Positions 17,885 to 26,912 of a DNA stretch of 64,000 nucleotides are shown here, one piece after another. The notes under the pieces are model-generated. The model was not told the DNA's origin. It ran no database searches and saw only the letters and a list, made by a program, of their open reading frames with translations. Location of the stretch: NCBI RefSeq assembly GCF_029893585.1, contig NZ_JARXYX010000016.1, positions 62,001 through 126,000 of the forward strand. The letters run 5' to 3'. A program made the translations under genes and the position numbers. Source of the stretch: Streptomyces sp. LBL. GTDB lineage: Bacteria; Actinomycetota; Actinomycetes; Streptomycetales; Streptomycetaceae. Position 1 is the first letter of the stretch. Each line of letters starts with the position of its first letter.

Positions 17885-18182
17885 GCGTGCCCCGGGTGGG
17901 CGACGGTGCGTGGAGCACCTCGGCAGGGGCGGACAGGGCGCGGAGGCCGATCGTTGAAAAACACCGGTGCCGGGCCGCTCGTCATGCCGGTCAGTCGACG
18001 ACCTGACAAGGTTCTCCTCACCTCCCTGCCACCGGCCGAGGTCGCCGACCTGTACGACGGTCATGCCGACGTCGACCTGCCGTGTCCCCTGCTCACACGT
18101 GGGCGGCTGGGACTCGCCTGGCCCGGTGCATGGATGAAATAGCCTTGCACGGCATGCCCGTTGCTGATCTCAGGGAGTTCTC
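17885..18182. other. Intergenic region, nothing identified
   Basis: No convincing gene, hairpin or repeat is visible between the LysR gene and the P450 gene. Confidence 0.5.
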
Positions 18183-19409
18183 ATGTCCACCACGCAGCAG
18201 GCCCCCGACATCCTCTCGCCCGAGTTCGCTGCGGATCCCTACCCGGCCTATCGGGTGATGCGTGAGCGTGCCCCTCTCATCTGGCACCAGGCCACCCAGA
18301 GCTACATCATCTCGCGCTACGAGGACGTGGAGCGCGTCTTCAAGGACAAGGACGGCGAGTTCACCACCGACAACTACACCTGGCAGATCGAGCCCGTACA
18401 CGGCAAGACGATTCTCCAGCTCAGCGGGCGGGAGCACGCCGTGCGACGCGCGCTGGTCGCCCCGGCCTTCCGCGGCGGCGACCTGCGGGAGAAGTTCCTC
18501 CCTGTGGTCGAGCGCAACTCACGTGAGCTCATAGACGCTTTCCGGCCCACCGGATCCGCCGACCTGGTGACCGACTACGCGACCCGCTTCCCCGTCAATG
18601 TGATCGCGGACATGCTGGGCCTCAGCAAGGCCGACCACTCCCGGTTCCACCGCTGGTACACCTCGGTCATCGCCTTCCTCGGCAACCTCTCGGGCGACCC
18701 GGAGGTGACCGCGGCCGGCGAGCGGACCCGGGTGGAGTTCGCCGAGTACATGGTGCCGATCATCCGGGAGCGCCGTGACAACCTCGGCGACGACCTGCTG
18801 TCCACGCTGTGCGCCGCCGAGGTCGACGGCGTGAAGATGAGCGACGAGGACATCAAGGCCTTCTGCAGCCTGCTGCTCGCCGCGGGTGGCGAGACCACCG
18901 ACAAGGCGATCGCCGGCATCTTCGCGAACCTCCTGTCGCACCCGGAGCAGTTGGCGGCCGTACGGGAGGACCGCGGCCTGATCGCCCGCGCCTTCGCCGA
19001 GACGCTGCGCTACACACCGCCCGTCCACATGATCATGCGGCAGTCGGCGACCGAGGTCGCCCTCAGTGGCGGAACAGTACCGGCAGGAGCCACCGTCACC
19101 TGCCTGATCGGCGCCGCCAACCGGGACGGCAACCGCTACCTGGACCCGGACCGCTTCGACATTTTCCGCGACGACCTGACGACGGCGACCGCCTTCTCGG
19201 CTGCCGCCGACCACCTTGCCTTCGCGCTCGGCCGGCACTTCTGCGTCGGAGCCCTGCTCGCCAAGGCGGAGGTCGAGATCGGTGTCGGGCAACTCCTCGA
19301 CGCCATGCCCGACATGCGGCTCGCCGACGGCTTCGATCCCGTGGAACAGGGCGTCTTCACCCGAGGCCCGCAGTCCCTGCCGGTGCGGTTCACGCCCGTC
19401 GCGGGCTGA
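18183..19409 (+). CDS. Cytochrome P450, complete motif set
   Basis: The 408-residue soluble P450 has the I-helix oxygen-binding segment LLLAAGGETTDKA, the K-helix ETLR (ExxR) and the heme loop FALGRHFCVGA with Cys354 as thiolate ligand. Length and motifs match actinobacterial class I enzymes that take electrons from a ferredoxin, but no ferredoxin gene is adjacent. CAGGGAG precedes the ATG. It is convergent with the conservon P450, and a run of 20-bp repeats lies between them. Substrate unknown. Confidence 0.95.
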   Translation: MSTTQQAPDILSPEFAADPYPAYRVMRERAPLIWHQATQSYIISRYEDVERVFKDKDGEFTTDNYTWQIEPVHGKTILQLSGREHAVRRALVAPAFRGGDLREKFLPVVERNSRELIDAFRPTGSADLVTDYATRFPVNVIADMLGLSKADHSRFHRWYTSVIAFLGNLSGDPEVTAAGERTRVEFAEYMVPIIRERRDNLGDDLLSTLCAAEVDGVKMSDEDIKAFCSLLLAAGGETTDKAIAGIFANLLSHPEQLAAVREDRGLIARAFAETLRYTPPVHMIMRQSATEVALSGGTVPAGATVTCLIGAANRDGNRYLDPDRFDIFRDDLTTATAFSAAADHLAFALGRHFCVGALLAKAEVEIGVGQLLDAMPDMRLADGFDPVEQGVFTRGPQSLPVRFTPVAG

Positions 19410-19490
19410 CCCGCCGCCGGCAGGGCGGCGCGCGTCGGTCCACCGGCAGGGCCGTACCCCCCAACCTGCCATCGCCGGCCCACCGGACGC

Positions 19491-19541
19491 GAAGGCGGGT
19501 ACGGCCGCGCGAAGGCAGGCACGGCCGCGCGAAGGCGCGCG
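19491..19541. repeat. 20-bp tandem repeat between convergent P450 genes
   Basis: Units GAAGGCGGGTACGGCCGCGC, a close copy at 19511, and a partial third at 19531 lie between the two stop codons. Nearby inverted GC-rich segments could fold as a bidirectional terminator. Confidence 0.7.
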
Positions 19542-19558
19542 CCTGCCCGTGCGGTGTG

Positions 19559-20827
19559 CTACCGCACGACTGGCGTGAACTGCACCGGCAGCGCGGTCAG
19601 CCCGCGCATCCAGACGGAGGGGCGCCAGGTCAGCTCCTGCGGCTCCACCGCCAGGACCAGGTCGGGGAGCCGCTCCAGCAGGGTCTCGACCGCTGTACGG
19701 GCGATGACATCAGCGAGCAGCGGGGCCGGGTAGGGGCAGCGGTGCTCGCCGTTGCTGAACGACAGGTGCGCGGCGTTCTCCGCGCCGACGTGCCCTTCGG
19801 GCCAGATCTGCGGGTCGGTGTTGGCTGCGGCAAGCCCCAGCACGAGGCAGTCGCCGGCCTGGATCTGCCGTCCGCCGAGCTGGGTGTCGCGCACAGCCCA
19901 GCGGCCGATGAAGTTCTGCGTCGGCGTATCGAGCCACAGCACCTCGTTCAACGCCTCGCCCACGCTGAGCCGGCCGCCCGAGACGTTCAGGGCGAAGCGT
20001 TCGTCGGTGAGCAGCAGTCGGAGAGTGTTGCAGATCCAGTTGGCCGTCGGCTGCTGTGCCGCGGCGATGACGGAGATCAGGTCCTGGATGACCTCCTCGT
20101 CGGTCAGCCCGGCCGGATGCAGCAGCATCCGGGAGGTGACGTCCGGTCCGGGTTTCTCCCGTTTCTCCTTCACCAGCTGCTGGATCCGCTCTCCCACCCG
20201 CGCGTACGCGGCCACCGGATCGTCGTCGTCACCCGCCCCGTCGAGAGAGATCCGCAGGTCGTCCACGAGTTGTTGGGTGTCCGTACCGGCGTGCGGCATC
20301 CCGCACATCTGGACCGCGGCCCGCATCGCCAGGGCGTGCGCGTACGCGCTCATCAGTTCGGCCTGACCGCTGCCCGCGAACGAGGTGATGAGCCGGTCGG
20401 CGATCTGCTCGCAGTCCCGGCCCAGTTCGAACTGATCGACGCCCTCCAGTGCCTCAGTGATCACCCCGGCCCGCCGCTGGTGCTCGGCGCCCTCGGTGAA
20501 CAGCACCGACGGCTGGTATCCGACGAACGGCAGCAGCGGCCAGTCCGCGGGGATGTTCTCCCACTGGTTCCAGCGCCGCGAGTCGCGCGCGAAGAGCTCG
20601 TCGTGGGCCGTCACGTAGCTGACCTCGGAGTAGCCGAGGACGAGCCAGGCGGGAATGTCCCCGTCGAGCAGCACGGGCGCCACCGTGCCGTTCTCCCTGC
20701 GCAGAGTGCGGTACAGCTGCGACGGTGCCTGCTGGTACTCCAGACCGGCCAGTGGCACCGCGCCCGCGTGGGCGGGGCAGCCAGGTGCGGCCGCGTGCGG
20801 CCGTTGTGCCGCTCCGGTATCGGTCAC
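19559..20827 (-). CDS. cvnE: Conservon cytochrome P450, CYP157-like
   Basis: The 422-residue protein keeps the heme Cys364 in FSNGEHRCPYPA, but the K-helix motif reads EVLW (Glu295, Trp298) instead of ExxR. Loss of that Arg is known for CYP157 enzymes, which are the P450s found at the end of conservons. The I-helix region SVIAAAQQPTANW is also unusual. GTG start overlaps the CvnD stop (GTGA), so it is translated with the conservon. Electron donor and substrate unknown. Confidence 0.9.
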   Translation of the reverse strand: MTDTGAAQRPHAAAPGCPAHAGAVPLAGLEYQQAPSQLYRTLRRENGTVAPVLLDGDIPAWLVLGYSEVSYVTAHDELFARDSRRWNQWENIPADWPLLPFVGYQPSVLFTEGAEHQRRAGVITEALEGVDQFELGRDCEQIADRLITSFAGSGQAELMSAYAHALAMRAAVQMCGMPHAGTDTQQLVDDLRISLDGAGDDDDPVAAYARVGERIQQLVKEKREKPGPDVTSRMLLHPAGLTDEEVIQDLISVIAAAQQPTANWICNTLRLLLTDERFALNVSGGRLSVGEALNEVLWLDTPTQNFIGRWAVRDTQLGGRQIQAGDCLVLGLAAANTDPQIWPEGHVGAENAAHLSFSNGEHRCPYPAPLLADVIARTAVETLLERLPDLVLAVEPQELTWRPSVWMRGLTALPVQFTPVVR

Positions 20828-21441
20828 GCTGTCATCTCCCGGGTCTTGGCCAGTTCGTGCAGGTGGTCCACGAGGGTGATCAGAACGTCCTTGCCCGACG
20901 ACCTGGCCCGCGCGTCACAGTCGATCAGCGGCACATGCCCGGGCAGGGCGAGGGCCTGGCGGACCTCCTCCAGGGAGTACCGGGAGCGATCGTCGTCGAA
21001 GCGGTTGACGGCCACCACGAACGGCATCTTGTGGTGTTCCAGCCGGTCTATCGCGTACCAGGATTCGTCCATCCGGCGCGTGTCGACCAGGACGACCGCG
21101 CCGAGGGTGCCGGAGAAGAGCCGATCCCACAGGAACCAGAAGCGCTCCTGCCCCGGAGCGCCGAAGAGGTAGAGGACCATGCGCTCGTTGAGGCTGATCC
21201 GCCCGAAGTCGAACGCGACCGTGGTGGTGGTCTTCGTCGCCACCGCGTTCGTCTCGTCGACGCCGAGCCCGGCCTCGGTCATCACCTCTTCGGTGTTGAG
21301 CGGGCGGATGTCGCTGACCGAGCGGACCAGGGTCGTCTTGCCGACCCCGAAGCCGCCCACGATGACGATCTTCAGGCCTGTTTCGGCAGTGTCGGCCAGG
21401 GGCGTCGGGCGGGAAGGCAGCTCAGATATGGCGGAGCCCAT
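20824..21441 (-). CDS. cvnD: Conservon small GTPase
   Basis: From ATG 21441 (MGSAISELP) the protein has 205 residues. It shows the P-loop GGFGVGKTT at about 29-37, a DxxG-like FGAPGQERF and a VNRFDDD segment in place of NKxD, fitting the bacterial MglA-like/CvnD G proteins. It probably cycles GDP/GTP under control of the CvnB roadblock protein near the membrane kinase-like CvnA. It overlaps cvnC by 20 bp and cvnE by 4 bp. Confidence 0.92.
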   Translation of the reverse strand: MGSAISELPSRPTPLADTAETGLKIVIVGGFGVGKTTLVRSVSDIRPLNTEEVMTEAGLGVDETNAVATKTTTTVAFDFGRISLNERMVLYLFGAPGQERFWFLWDRLFSGTLGAVVLVDTRRMDESWYAIDRLEHHKMPFVVAVNRFDDDRSRYSLEEVRQALALPGHVPLIDCDARARSSGKDVLITLVDHLHELAKTREMTA

Positions 21442-21775
21442 GGAGCACCTCCTGGAGTAGGGCGGAGTCGGGGAGCGAGGCGACGGACTGCGCCGCGCGC
21501 GGGTGGCGGGCGGTGATGTTGCCCATGGCGAGGAGGTCACCGAGCAGGATGCGCACCACCGTGATCGGCAGCTTCATGCCTGCGGCGATCTCGACCACGG
21601 CCGTCGGATGCCGGCACAGGTCGAGGATCCGGGCGTGCTCCGACTGCATCCCGGCGGCGGGTTCGCACTCACTGACCACGAGGGTGACCAGATCGAACGG
21701 GTCGTCGGCACGACTGCGCCCGCCCGTGACGGTGTAAAGCCGGTCGGGATCACCGATGTCGACGGGCCGGCGCAT
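21422..21775 (-). CDS. cvnC: Conservon DUF742 protein
   Basis: I start it at ATG 21775 (MRRPVDIGDPDRLYTVTGG), whose codon overlaps the cvnB stop as TGATG. The 117-residue product has the DUF742 pattern: YTVTGGRSR, then LVVSE, ILDLCRHPTAVVEIAAGMKLPITVVRILLGDL, which is a winged-helix-like fold. The upstream extension of the frame has no similarity. It is the conserved third member of conservons; its exact role is unknown. Confidence 0.9.
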   Translation of the reverse strand: MRRPVDIGDPDRLYTVTGGRSRADDPFDLVTLVVSECEPAAGMQSEHARILDLCRHPTAVVEIAAGMKLPITVVRILLGDLLAMGNITARHPRAAQSVASLPDSALLQEVLHGLRHI

Positions 21776-22194
21776 CACGACGAGGCGCTTGCCTGAGCGC
21801 CCGGGCGGGGCTCGGCGTGCAAATGCTCGCCGATCTGTTCGACCAGTTCGGTCATCTGGTGGCCCACCACCCCGGGGTCGGCGTTCTCCGCGGCGACGAC
21901 CGCCAGATGCGCCCCTTCGCCGGCCTCGACGATGAAGAGCAGGCCGCCATGGAACTCCGTCATGGAGTGACGGACACCGCCGGTTCCGTCTCCGAACTCC
22001 ATGGACGCGCCGTGAGCGAGGGCCTGGATTCCCGAGCACATCGCCGCCAACTGGTCGGCCTGGTCCACCGTCAGGTGTTCGGTCCAGCAGAGCTTCAGGC
22101 CGTCCCGGGACAGCACCAGGGCGTGACGGGTGCCGGGGGTGCGCTCCAGGAGGCTGTTGAGGAGCCAGGTGAGGCTGTTGTCTGTGGTCTGCAT
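21775..22194 (-). CDS. cvnB: Conservon roadblock/LC7 protein
   Basis: This 139-residue protein has the roadblock fold (LTWLLNSLLERTPGTRHALVLSRDGL, then ADQLAAMCSGIQALA and LLFIVEAGEGAHLAVVAA). Roadblock proteins act as GTPase-activating partners for MglA-like proteins, here CvnD. Gene order and the 1-bp overlap with cvnC are standard for conservons. The gap of 120 bp to cvnA is longer than elsewhere in the cluster. Confidence 0.92.
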   Translation of the reverse strand: MQTTDNSLTWLLNSLLERTPGTRHALVLSRDGLKLCWTEHLTVDQADQLAAMCSGIQALAHGASMEFGDGTGGVRHSMTEFHGGLLFIVEAGEGAHLAVVAAENADPGVVGHQMTELVEQIGEHLHAEPRPGAQASASS

Positions 22195-22314
22195 GGTGGG
22201 TGATGGGACGGTAAGGCCCGGCTGTCGGGTTACCGGCCCGTTCCTCCAATCCTCAGGAAGTCGAGCGGGGCGTGGGCGCCGGGGCCCCGAGCGCCGTACG
22301 GGAGAGGCGTGGGC

Positions 22315-24195
22315 CTACGGGCGGGCCGGCGGCTCGGGTGCGTGGTCGATTTCGGGACGGGCCCACGATCCGGTGTCGCCGGTGTCGCCGGTGTCGGACC
22401 GGCGTCCGCGATGGAATGCGCCGAAGAGTGAACCCGCGTCGCGCCTCGCCGTAGCTCCCTGCGCCTGCGCCTGCGCCTGCGCCTGCGTCGCGTCGGTCTG
22501 CGTGGCGTCGTCCGTCTGTGTCGCGTCCGTCTGTGTCGCGTCCGCCTGTGTCGCGTCCGCCTGTGTCTTGTCCTGTGCGGTGGCATCGGCCGCGACCCTG
22601 CGCCGCTGCCGTTCGCTCTGAGCCTCGTCCATGGTCCGGCCGGGAGCGCGCACGGGCAAACCGTTCGGGGTGGAGTCCGCGAGACGGTGGTGTGCCTGCT
22701 GCTTCGGGAGGTCCGCCCCGGTAGCGGGCCGCACCGCAGCGACGGGCGGTACGGCCGCCGCGGGCTGGGCGGCGTCGCCGGGCGCGGGCGCCGCGACTGC
22801 GGGACGGGGCGCGGTCTGCGGGCGCACGGTATGCCGCGGCGCGACGTCGTGCTGTTGGGCGAGCAGTTCCGGGGGCAGGAGCACGACGACGCCGGTTCCG
22901 CCGCGCGACGAAGGCCGGTAGTTGACGTTGATGCCGTATTTGACGGCCAGCCTCCCGACCACGGCCAGACCGAGCCGCGTGCCCTGCAGCGAGGCGAGGT
23001 CCGTCATCCGCCCGGTCACCGACTCCTCGGCACGCCGCATCGCAGCGTCGGACATTTTCAGGCCGCTGTCCTCGATCGTGACGACGATTCCCGCGCTGCG
23101 CTCCTCGAGGTACACGTGGACCTCGTCGATCGGCGGCGAGAAGTTGGCGGCGTTGTCCATCAGTTCAGCGAGCAGATGCATGGCGCCTTCCGCGGCGTAC
23201 CCGGAGATCGCGGCGTTCGTCGAACAGTGCAGCCGTACCCGCCGGTATGCGGCGATCCGGCCGACCGCGCCTCGCAGGATGCTCTCCATCACGATCGGCT
23301 TGTTCCACGCGCGGCTGGAACGGCCGCCCATGAGCAGCGCCAGCCGGTCGGTCATCAGGCCCAGCTGCGAGGTGCTGTGATCGAGTTTCAGCAGATCACC
23401 AAAGACCTCTTCGCCGTGCCGCTCCTGCATCTCCCGCAGGTCGGCGAGCATGCTGACAGCCTTGGCCTGTACCCGGCTCAAGGCCTTCGCCGAGGCGGCC
23501 TGGGCGGCGGCGGCCCGCCGTTCGCTGTGGGCGAGTTCACGAATGAACGATTCGGCGGGGACACGTAGCAACGAGACCTGAGGCAAATCAAGTTCAGCGA
23601 AGACAGTGTCGCCGGAGCTGCCTTCCCGGAGCTGCGTGATCGCAGCGGGCAAGGTCTCCTTCGTCAGCCGTTCCGATTCAGCGGCGGCCTGGGTCAGTTC
23701 GTGCTGGGCTTGCCGCCGTTCGTTGTCCAGCGCCACGGCACTCGTCACGTCCTGCTCCACCGCGGAAGCGAAAGCATGCATGATCTTCCGCAACTGCGGA
23801 TCGGACGGCTGCGGCACGTTCGTCAGCGCGCCACTCGCACTCTCTCCCTCCCGCAGCCGCATAGTGACCGCGGGCAAGGTCACGTTCATCAGATGCGCGG
23901 TCTCGGCCACCTGCTGCGCCAACTGCTTCCGAAGCACGTCGGCTTCGGCTGCCTGAGCCGCGGCAGACCGGTGGGAGCGACGGATCAGCGACGTACTGAC
24001 AACGACAGTGACCGCCACGCACAACCAGGCGCTCAGAGCCACGGTCACGGTCCAGGTGCCGGCGGAAGCGGGCGCAGCCGCGACCGCCGCACCAGCCGTC
24101 GCGGCGCTCACGAGCAGCACGGCCAGGGGGGCGACCGGAGGGGCGTGAGACGCCTTTGCTGACCTGTAGTGGCTGAGCGGTGAAGGCACTGACAT
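22315..24195 (-). CDS. cvnA: Conservon histidine-kinase-like membrane protein
   Basis: The 626-residue protein has two hydrophobic segments within residues 20-72, a long Ala/Glu/Gln-rich coiled-coil region, and a HATPase domain (LLAELMDNAANFSPP as N-box, EDSGLKMSD as G1). A phosphorylatable His region of a normal kinase is not evident, as is usual for CvnA. The C-terminal 190 residues are low complexity, Ala/Pro-rich, with six copies of ADATQ or TDATQ followed by AQAQ. A GATCACC/GGTGATC hairpin lies in its leader (24264-24285). Confidence 0.92.
   Translation of the reverse strand: MSVPSPLSHYRSAKASHAPPVAPLAVLLVSAATAGAAVAAAPASAGTWTVTVALSAWLCVAVTVVVSTSLIRRSHRSAAAQAAEADVLRKQLAQQVAETAHLMNVTLPAVTMRLREGESASGALTNVPQPSDPQLRKIMHAFASAVEQDVTSAVALDNERRQAQHELTQAAAESERLTKETLPAAITQLREGSSGDTVFAELDLPQVSLLRVPAESFIRELAHSERRAAAAQAASAKALSRVQAKAVSMLADLREMQERHGEEVFGDLLKLDHSTSQLGLMTDRLALLMGGRSSRAWNKPIVMESILRGAVGRIAAYRRVRLHCSTNAAISGYAAEGAMHLLAELMDNAANFSPPIDEVHVYLEERSAGIVVTIEDSGLKMSDAAMRRAEESVTGRMTDLASLQGTRLGLAVVGRLAVKYGINVNYRPSSRGGTGVVVLLPPELLAQQHDVAPRHTVRPQTAPRPAVAAPAPGDAAQPAAAVPPVAAVRPATGADLPKQQAHHRLADSTPNGLPVRAPGRTMDEAQSERQRRRVAADATAQDKTQADATQADATQTDATQTDDATQTDATQAQAQAQAQGATARRDAGSLFGAFHRGRRSDTGDTGDTGSWARPEIDHAPEPPARP
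22448..22570. repeat. 15-bp tandem repeat inside cvnA
   Basis: Copies of a unit like CGCGTCCGTCTGTGT encode ADATQ/TDATQ pentapeptides, followed by a 6-bp repeat encoding AQ. The unit length keeps the frame, so copy number can vary without breaking the gene. Confidence 0.8.
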
Positions 24196-24749
24196 GCAGC
24201 AGTCCTCAGTCCTTTGCAGCAGGAAAACGGAGCGACCGACACACGACGCTCCAGGCAGAAGGGGATCACCAAGAGGAAGGTGATCGTCCGGTAGGCATGG
24301 GCTTCATGCTAGTCACCCGTCTACGTTTCGCGATCTGGCTAGCCGGCAAGTCTGCTCAGAACACAACGTCGTCGTGAACCCGCCGCACTGGCGGCACGAT
24401 GTGGTATCGCGAACAAATAGCCCTTCCATGCCCCTGATCGCCGTGAATGTCCGTCTGTACGTCCTTGTGAACTCGTCAACGGGCAGTGGAATGTGCCGTT
24501 TTTCCGTGTCGGCAACGGCAGAGGGATTGATTCCGGCCAACTTCCCGGACAACACGCCCGGTGGGACGCGGGACGACAGTACCGCATGAGGGAGTTGGCG
24601 CTGCGCTGGGACGGGGCTCTGCGAAGCGAGAGGGCGTTCGGAGCGTCAGCGGCATGCGGCGGCGCTTCACGCTGGGCTTATCCCAAGCAAAGGCGGCCCG
24701 GCAGTGACTCACATCGGGGTGGCCCTCGGAGGGCGGTTCGTGAGCGTCT
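24196..24749. other. Intergenic region between cvnA and the IS607-type element
   Basis: This 554-bp stretch holds the cvnA promoter region and probably one end of the insertion element. I see no convincing gene. It is less GC-rich than its surroundings, especially 24300-24560. Confidence 0.5.
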
Positions 24750-26912
24750 CTAGAACTCTGTGTGTGCCTGTGGTTTCCAGGCTTTTCGGGCGCGGCGTGG
24801 CCGTGTGCGGTCGCTGTCCGGTGGTCCGAACCTCGGGGTGAGGGGGTGGACTGCGGTGGCGTGCAGGTGGTGGAAGCCGGTCCGCTCGGCGGCGCGGGTG
24901 CGCCGCCGACAGGTTCTGCGTGAGAGCCGCACCCGGCTGGATCGAAGAAGGTCTTCTTCGGGCCGGTGGGGTGCGGGTACTCCATGACCTGGCACCGGCC
25001 CGGATACGGGGGCTGGTGTCGTGGTGTCATGCCCCGCCGGACGCTGGACTGCCCCCGTGGTGGGGGTGGTGGCGGGGACCGTACGCACATCGGGCATACG
25101 GCGGGAAGTCTTCTGTCCGGGGGCCTGTTCGGCGGCGCGCCGAGTACCTCGGCCACGAGGGGAGGCGGGCCTGGTGGGGGTGGGGTGTCCCTTGCCCCGA
25201 GTGGTCTGCGGCCCGGCCTGGCGGGGCGGGGCCGTCTCTGTGCGGCGTTGGCGGCGCAGGCGGCGGGTGGTCTTCTTCGGGCGCCGGACCAGTGTCACCG
25301 TGGCGTCCACTGTGGTGCGGATGGTGCGGGCGCCGGTGGTGCGGGCGCCGGTGGCGCGGTCGGTGGTGGTGTGGGTTTGTGCGAGCAGGCCGCGGGAGAC
25401 GATCCGGCGGGCGGCGGCATGATCACGGTCCATCGACAATCCGCAGCCGGTGCAGTGTGCCCACTTCCAGCCGCGCTCGGACAGCCGGTCGGGGGCCGGA
25501 TGGTGGGTCAGCTGGTTCAGGCAGCCGGGGCACAGTCTGGAGGTGCCCCGGGCGGGGACGGTGACGACCGTGATGGCCGCTTTCGCGGCCAGGTGCCGCA
25601 GCGCCTCGGCCACCGTGCCGCGGACCTGCCCGGACAGGCGGGCGTTGCCGCGCCGGTGGCCGCGGGCTTCCAGGGTGGTCAGGTCTTCCAGGTAGATGAC
25701 GCTCGCGCCGAGCGCCACGGCCTGGTCGACGGCCCAGCGGGCCGCCGCCCAGGCCAGCGCGTTGTTCAGGTGCCGGATCCGGGCACACACCCGCCCGTGC
25801 TCGTCTTCCAGTACCCGCGCCCGGTCGAGGTGTTCGCCCCAGGCCAGGTGCGGGGAGCCGAGCCCGTCCGCGAGTGCCCGGTAGTGATCGCGTTTGGCGG
25901 CAAGGCTTTCGCGCACGCCGCGCAGCCGGTGCAGGGCGGCGCTCACCGTGGTGGCGTCGAAGACCAGGGGACGCCCGTCGGTGACCACCCGCCTGGTCTG
26001 GCCTTTTCCGGTCAGGCGGCCGAGTGTGCCGGTGAGCAGGGTGTTGACGCCCCAGTCGAAGCCGAGGGCCACCATATGCCCGGTCGCTTTGGTGACGGGG
26101 GCGGGCCGGGAGTGCGGCAGGTCGACGGCGATCCGGCCCGTGCGGGTGGGACGCAGGGTCGGGGCGTGCAGCACCGCATCCGGCGCGATGGTGCCGGGCA
26201 GCCGGATATCGATCACATGCCACGCCCAGTCACGGCCCGTGGCCGGGGCCGCGCACAGAGGGAGTTTCACCCGGAGCCGGGCAGTGACCGCATCCACCCG
26301 GGCCAGGGTGACCTGCTGGCGGTCCATCGCCGCCAGCAACACCAGCGGGGCCACCTGCGGCGGTCCCTCCAGGACGCACAGCCCGGCGGGCAACTGCCCG
26401 TGCCCGGCCACATACGCACGCACCTGCCGGGTGCGGTTGCGGATTTCGGCACTGCTCACCCCAGCGGGCAGCAGCTTTCGCAACGCCGCCCATTCCGCCT
26501 CGGTGCGACGGCGCGGATCGGCGGGCCAGGTGGCCAGGACCGCGGCCACGATGCCGCGGCGGTGCAGGGCCAGGCGCAGGGTGCGGGCCGCGTACTCCTC
26601 CACACCCCGGCGCACCCGGTCCGGCACATACACTCCCGCCGGGGGCGGGACAGTCTGCGGCCAGTTCAGGCGGCGCAGTGCCATCCACCCCTTGGACGGC
26701 AGGACTTCACCGCGCTCGTCCACCCCGGCGGCCAGCATGTCGAAGGAGTTCTCGTCCCACCGGGCGGCCACCAGAGCGCCGGTCAGTGTCTGGCTCAACT
26801 CGGCAAGGAAACCCACCCGTTCCAGCAGGACACGCTGCCCGACCAGCTCACCCGTGCCCTCCAGCACACCGGAGAAAGCGGTACACGTCGCCGTCGCCAC
26901 CAGCCTAGCCAT
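24750..26912 (-). CDS. tnpB: TnpB, RNA-guided nuclease of IS607 element
   Basis: From ATG 26912 the protein is 720 residues. The RuvC-like catalytic residues are all present: Asp286 in GFDWGVNT, Glu409 in VIYLEDLTT and Asp497 in MDRDHAAARR. The zinc ribbon is intact (CPGC at 461-464, CTGC at 487-490). TnpB cleaves DNA using a guide RNA from the element end. After residue 510 there is a 210-residue Arg/Thr/Pro-rich tail not present in compact TnpBs. A GTG nine bases upstream is an alternative start. Confidence 0.88.
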   Translation of the reverse strand: MARLVATATCTAFSGVLEGTGELVGQRVLLERVGFLAELSQTLTGALVAARWDENSFDMLAAGVDERGEVLPSKGWMALRRLNWPQTVPPPAGVYVPDRVRRGVEEYAARTLRLALHRRGIVAAVLATWPADPRRRTEAEWAALRKLLPAGVSSAEIRNRTRQVRAYVAGHGQLPAGLCVLEGPPQVAPLVLLAAMDRQQVTLARVDAVTARLRVKLPLCAAPATGRDWAWHVIDIRLPGTIAPDAVLHAPTLRPTRTGRIAVDLPHSRPAPVTKATGHMVALGFDWGVNTLLTGTLGRLTGKGQTRRVVTDGRPLVFDATTVSAALHRLRGVRESLAAKRDHYRALADGLGSPHLAWGEHLDRARVLEDEHGRVCARIRHLNNALAWAAARWAVDQAVALGASVIYLEDLTTLEARGHRRGNARLSGQVRGTVAEALRHLAAKAAITVVTVPARGTSRLCPGCLNQLTHHPAPDRLSERGWKWAHCTGCGLSMDRDHAAARRIVSRGLLAQTHTTTDRATGARTTGARTIRTTVDATVTLVRRPKKTTRRLRRQRRTETAPPRQAGPQTTRGKGHPTPTRPASPRGRGTRRAAEQAPGQKTSRRMPDVRTVPATTPTTGAVQRPAGHDTTTPAPVSGPVPGHGVPAPHRPEEDLLRSSRVRLSRRTCRRRTRAAERTGFHHLHATAVHPLTPRFGPPDSDRTRPRRARKAWKPQAHTEF

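Noticed and set aside
17906..18142. A 78-codon frame before the first P450
   Set aside because: No recognisable motif and no clear ribosome site; likely chance.
24313..24555. An 80-codon minus-strand frame upstream of cvnA
   Set aside because: No family similarity is apparent and a start with a ribosome site is lacking.
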